A DNA stretch of 64,000 nt from Cognatundibacterium aquatile. Its GTDB lineage: Bacteria; Pseudomonadota; Gammaproteobacteria; Burkholderiales; Burkholderiaceae_D. The stretch spans positions 62,001 through 126,000 of the forward strand of contig NZ_JACOFT010000001.1 of assembly GCF_014699135.1 (NCBI RefSeq), written 5' to 3'. The notes beneath the pieces were generated by a model. That model was not told the origin of the DNA and made no database searches. It saw only the letters and a program-made list of their open reading frames with translations. The position numbers and the translations under genes were made by a program. Shown piece by piece: positions 62,894 to 64,000 of the stretch (position 1 is the first letter of the stretch; each line of letters opens with the position of its first letter).

Positions 62894-63316
62894 ATGGCAC
62901 ACACTATTCACGTTGACGTTGTTTCTGCGGAAGAGTTGATCTTTTCTGGCGAGGCTGAATTCGTCGCGTTGCCGGGTGAGGCTGGTGAATTGGGTATTTA
63001 CCCAAAACATACGCCACTGATTACCCGTATCAAACCGGGCGCAGTGCGCATCAAGGTTCCGGGCAAGACCGAAGACGAATTTGTATTCGTTGCGGGCGGC
63101 CTGCTTGAAGTGCAACCAGATACAGTGACTGTTCTGGCAGATACTGCGATTCGCGGTCATGATCTGGACGAAGCCAAAGCCGTAGAAGCCAAAAAACTGG
63201 CAGAAGAAGCATTGGTTAATCGTGATTCCAAAATTGACTATGCGCAAGCACAGGCAGAGTTGGCATCAGCGATCGCACAGTTGGCAGCGATACAGAAATT
63301 GCGTCAAAAGCGTTAA
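62894..63316 (+). CDS. atpC: F1Fo ATP synthase subunit epsilon, 140 aa
   Basis: N-terminal beta barrel ([40 protein letters not shown]) and two-helix C-terminal domain used for autoinhibition. It is the last gene of the operon and is followed by a strong terminator. Confidence 0.96.
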   Translation: MAHTIHVDVVSAEELIFSGEAEFVALPGEAGELGIYPKHTPLITRIKPGAVRIKVPGKTEDEFVFVAGGLLEVQPDTVTVLADTAIRGHDLDEAKAVEAKKLAEEALVNRDSKIDYAQAQAELASAIAQLAAIQKLRQKR

Positions 63317-63354
63317 TTCGTTTGCGTTATTAACTATCGCGACGAAGGCAATAC

Positions 63355-63388
63355 AACAAAAAGGCAGCTCTGGCTGCCTTTTTGTTTT
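63355..63388 (+). terminator. atp operon terminator
   Basis: AACAAAAAGGCAG and CTGCCTTTTTGTT form a 13-bp perfect stem with loop CTCTGG; the T run is inside the 3' arm. Confidence 0.93.
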
Positions 63389-63400
63389 ACAGAAGCACGG

Positions 63401-63856
63401 ATGAATTCAGTCATGATCAACGACCCCGACGCAATTTCGGCATTACTTAAATCAAGCAAAAATATTGCTGTTGTTGGCCTGTCTCCTAAACAACATCGTG
63501 CCAGCTATATGGTCGCTGCTTATATGCAAGCGCATGGCTACCGGATTATTCCGGTTAACCCGGGTTATGCGGGGGACTTGATCCTTGGTGAATGTTGCTA
63601 TCCGGGTCTGATTGAGGCGAGTCGTGAACATGCTATCGATATCGTTGATTGTTTCAGGAATGCCGATGATATTCCGCCGATCGCCGAACAAGCGATCGCA
63701 ATATCTGCCCCATGCCTGTGGATGCAATCGGGTATAGTCAACGTCGCCGCAGCGGCAGCATTGCAATCGGCGGGCGTATTTGTGGTGATGGACCGGTGTT
63801 TGAAAATTGAACACCAAATTCGTCCCAACCTTTTCTCTGACACATCAAACAGGTAA
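63401..63856 (+). CDS. CoA-binding domain protein (CoA_binding_2 / YccU-like), 151 aa
   Basis: Rossmann-like domain with IAVVGLSPKQHRASYMVAAY and GYRIIPVNPGYAG near the N-terminus, then CLWMQSGIVNVAAAAALQSA and VVMDRCLKIEHQ. Typical of the short CoA-binding (YccU) family. Its role is unknown. An internal ATG at 63413 is an alternative start. It lies 4 bases before the last gene and after the atp terminator. Confidence 0.9.
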   Translation: MNSVMINDPDAISALLKSSKNIAVVGLSPKQHRASYMVAAYMQAHGYRIIPVNPGYAGDLILGECCYPGLIEASREHAIDIVDCFRNADDIPPIAEQAIAISAPCLWMQSGIVNVAAAAALQSAGVFVVMDRCLKIEHQIRPNLFSDTSNR

Positions 63857-63859
63857 TTT

Positions 63860-64000
63860 ATGGCGGTTGCAGATCAATTCCGGGTGAAATCAGATTTTGT
63901 TTTAAAAGAGACCGACGCTAATCGTAAGGTGTTGGGTGCGGCGGTAACCGCGCAACCTGATGCGAAATCTATCGATAAACTCCAGACCTTTAATCTTGCT
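63860..64000 (+). CDS. Start of an unidentified gene (3' end outside window)
   Basis: 47 codons are visible from ATG at 63860, running off the window (MAVADQFRVKSDFVLKETDA and so on). No motif is recognisable in this short piece. It begins three bases after the CoA-binding gene's stop, so they share a transcript. Confidence 0.6.
   Translation, partial: MAVADQFRVKSDFVLKETDANRKVLGAAVTAQPDAKSIDKLQTFNLA

Overview
The window looks like a chromosomal segment of a betaproteobacterium, most likely Burkholderiales and near Oxalobacteraceae (inference from gene content and protein style; no rRNA is present). Supporting context: an mnmG-rsmG-parA-parB block followed by atpIBEFHAGDC, perfect parS palindromes beside mnmG, a GTP-type pckG, PutA without an N-terminal DNA-binding domain, and a liv-type ABC cluster. 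The window probably lies close to the replication origin: an AT-rich gene-free stretch at 30.6-31.5 kb carries four exact DnaA boxes plus several near-exact ones.

Layout. 1-3.0 kb: end of hisC, a short asparaginase-domain gene with a secreted partner, an unknown gene, and a guanidinium exporter gene (gdx) behind a guanidine-II riboswitch. 3.0-14.8 kb: the most unusual part, a run of small, mostly unrelated genes all on the minus strand. Many are followed by attC-like imperfect palindromes. The run is broken into five blocks, each headed (at its right end) by a conserved leader with a TTGnnn-N17-TAAnnT promoter reading into the block, and each ended (at its left end) by a copy of a structured repeat (here R1). 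Next to one leader, on the opposite strand, is the first ~58 codons of an integron-type integrase, cut off by R1. I read this as a degenerate chromosomal integron made of five tandem attI-like/promoter units whose integrase has been lost. Cassette products include a DUF1877 protein, an MGAWG-type protein, a zinc-ribbon-like protein, a SRPBCC protein, a sterol-desaturase-type hydroxylase, an SGNH hydrolase and several small membrane or secreted proteins.

14.8-30.5 kb: ordinary chromosome. It holds a 2-hydroxyacid dehydrogenase, pckG, a LysR/DUF2798 pair, a 7TMR-DISM histidine kinase, riboflavin synthase, a divergent EamA exporter/MarR pair with two near-perfect operators, and a divergent Lrp-type regulator/putA pair. 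30.6-31.5 kb: candidate origin. 31.6-39.2 kb: mostly minus-strand genes, including btaA (betaine lipid synthesis) with a Pho box, glpK, an FKBP isomerase, a periplasmic solute-binding protein and a LysR regulator.

39.3-64 kb: almost entirely plus-strand, as expected for a replichore leaving an origin to the left. It holds mmsA, nitronate monooxygenase, a GMC oxidoreductase, a five-gene branched-chain-amino-acid-type ABC transporter, an Fe-ADH, a TauE/SafE permease, two parS sites, mnmG-rsmG-parA-parB, a small hydrolase, the full atp operon, a CoA-binding protein and the start of one more gene. Three R1-related repeats lie outside the integron region (2.4, 29.8 and, weakly, 40.9 kb).
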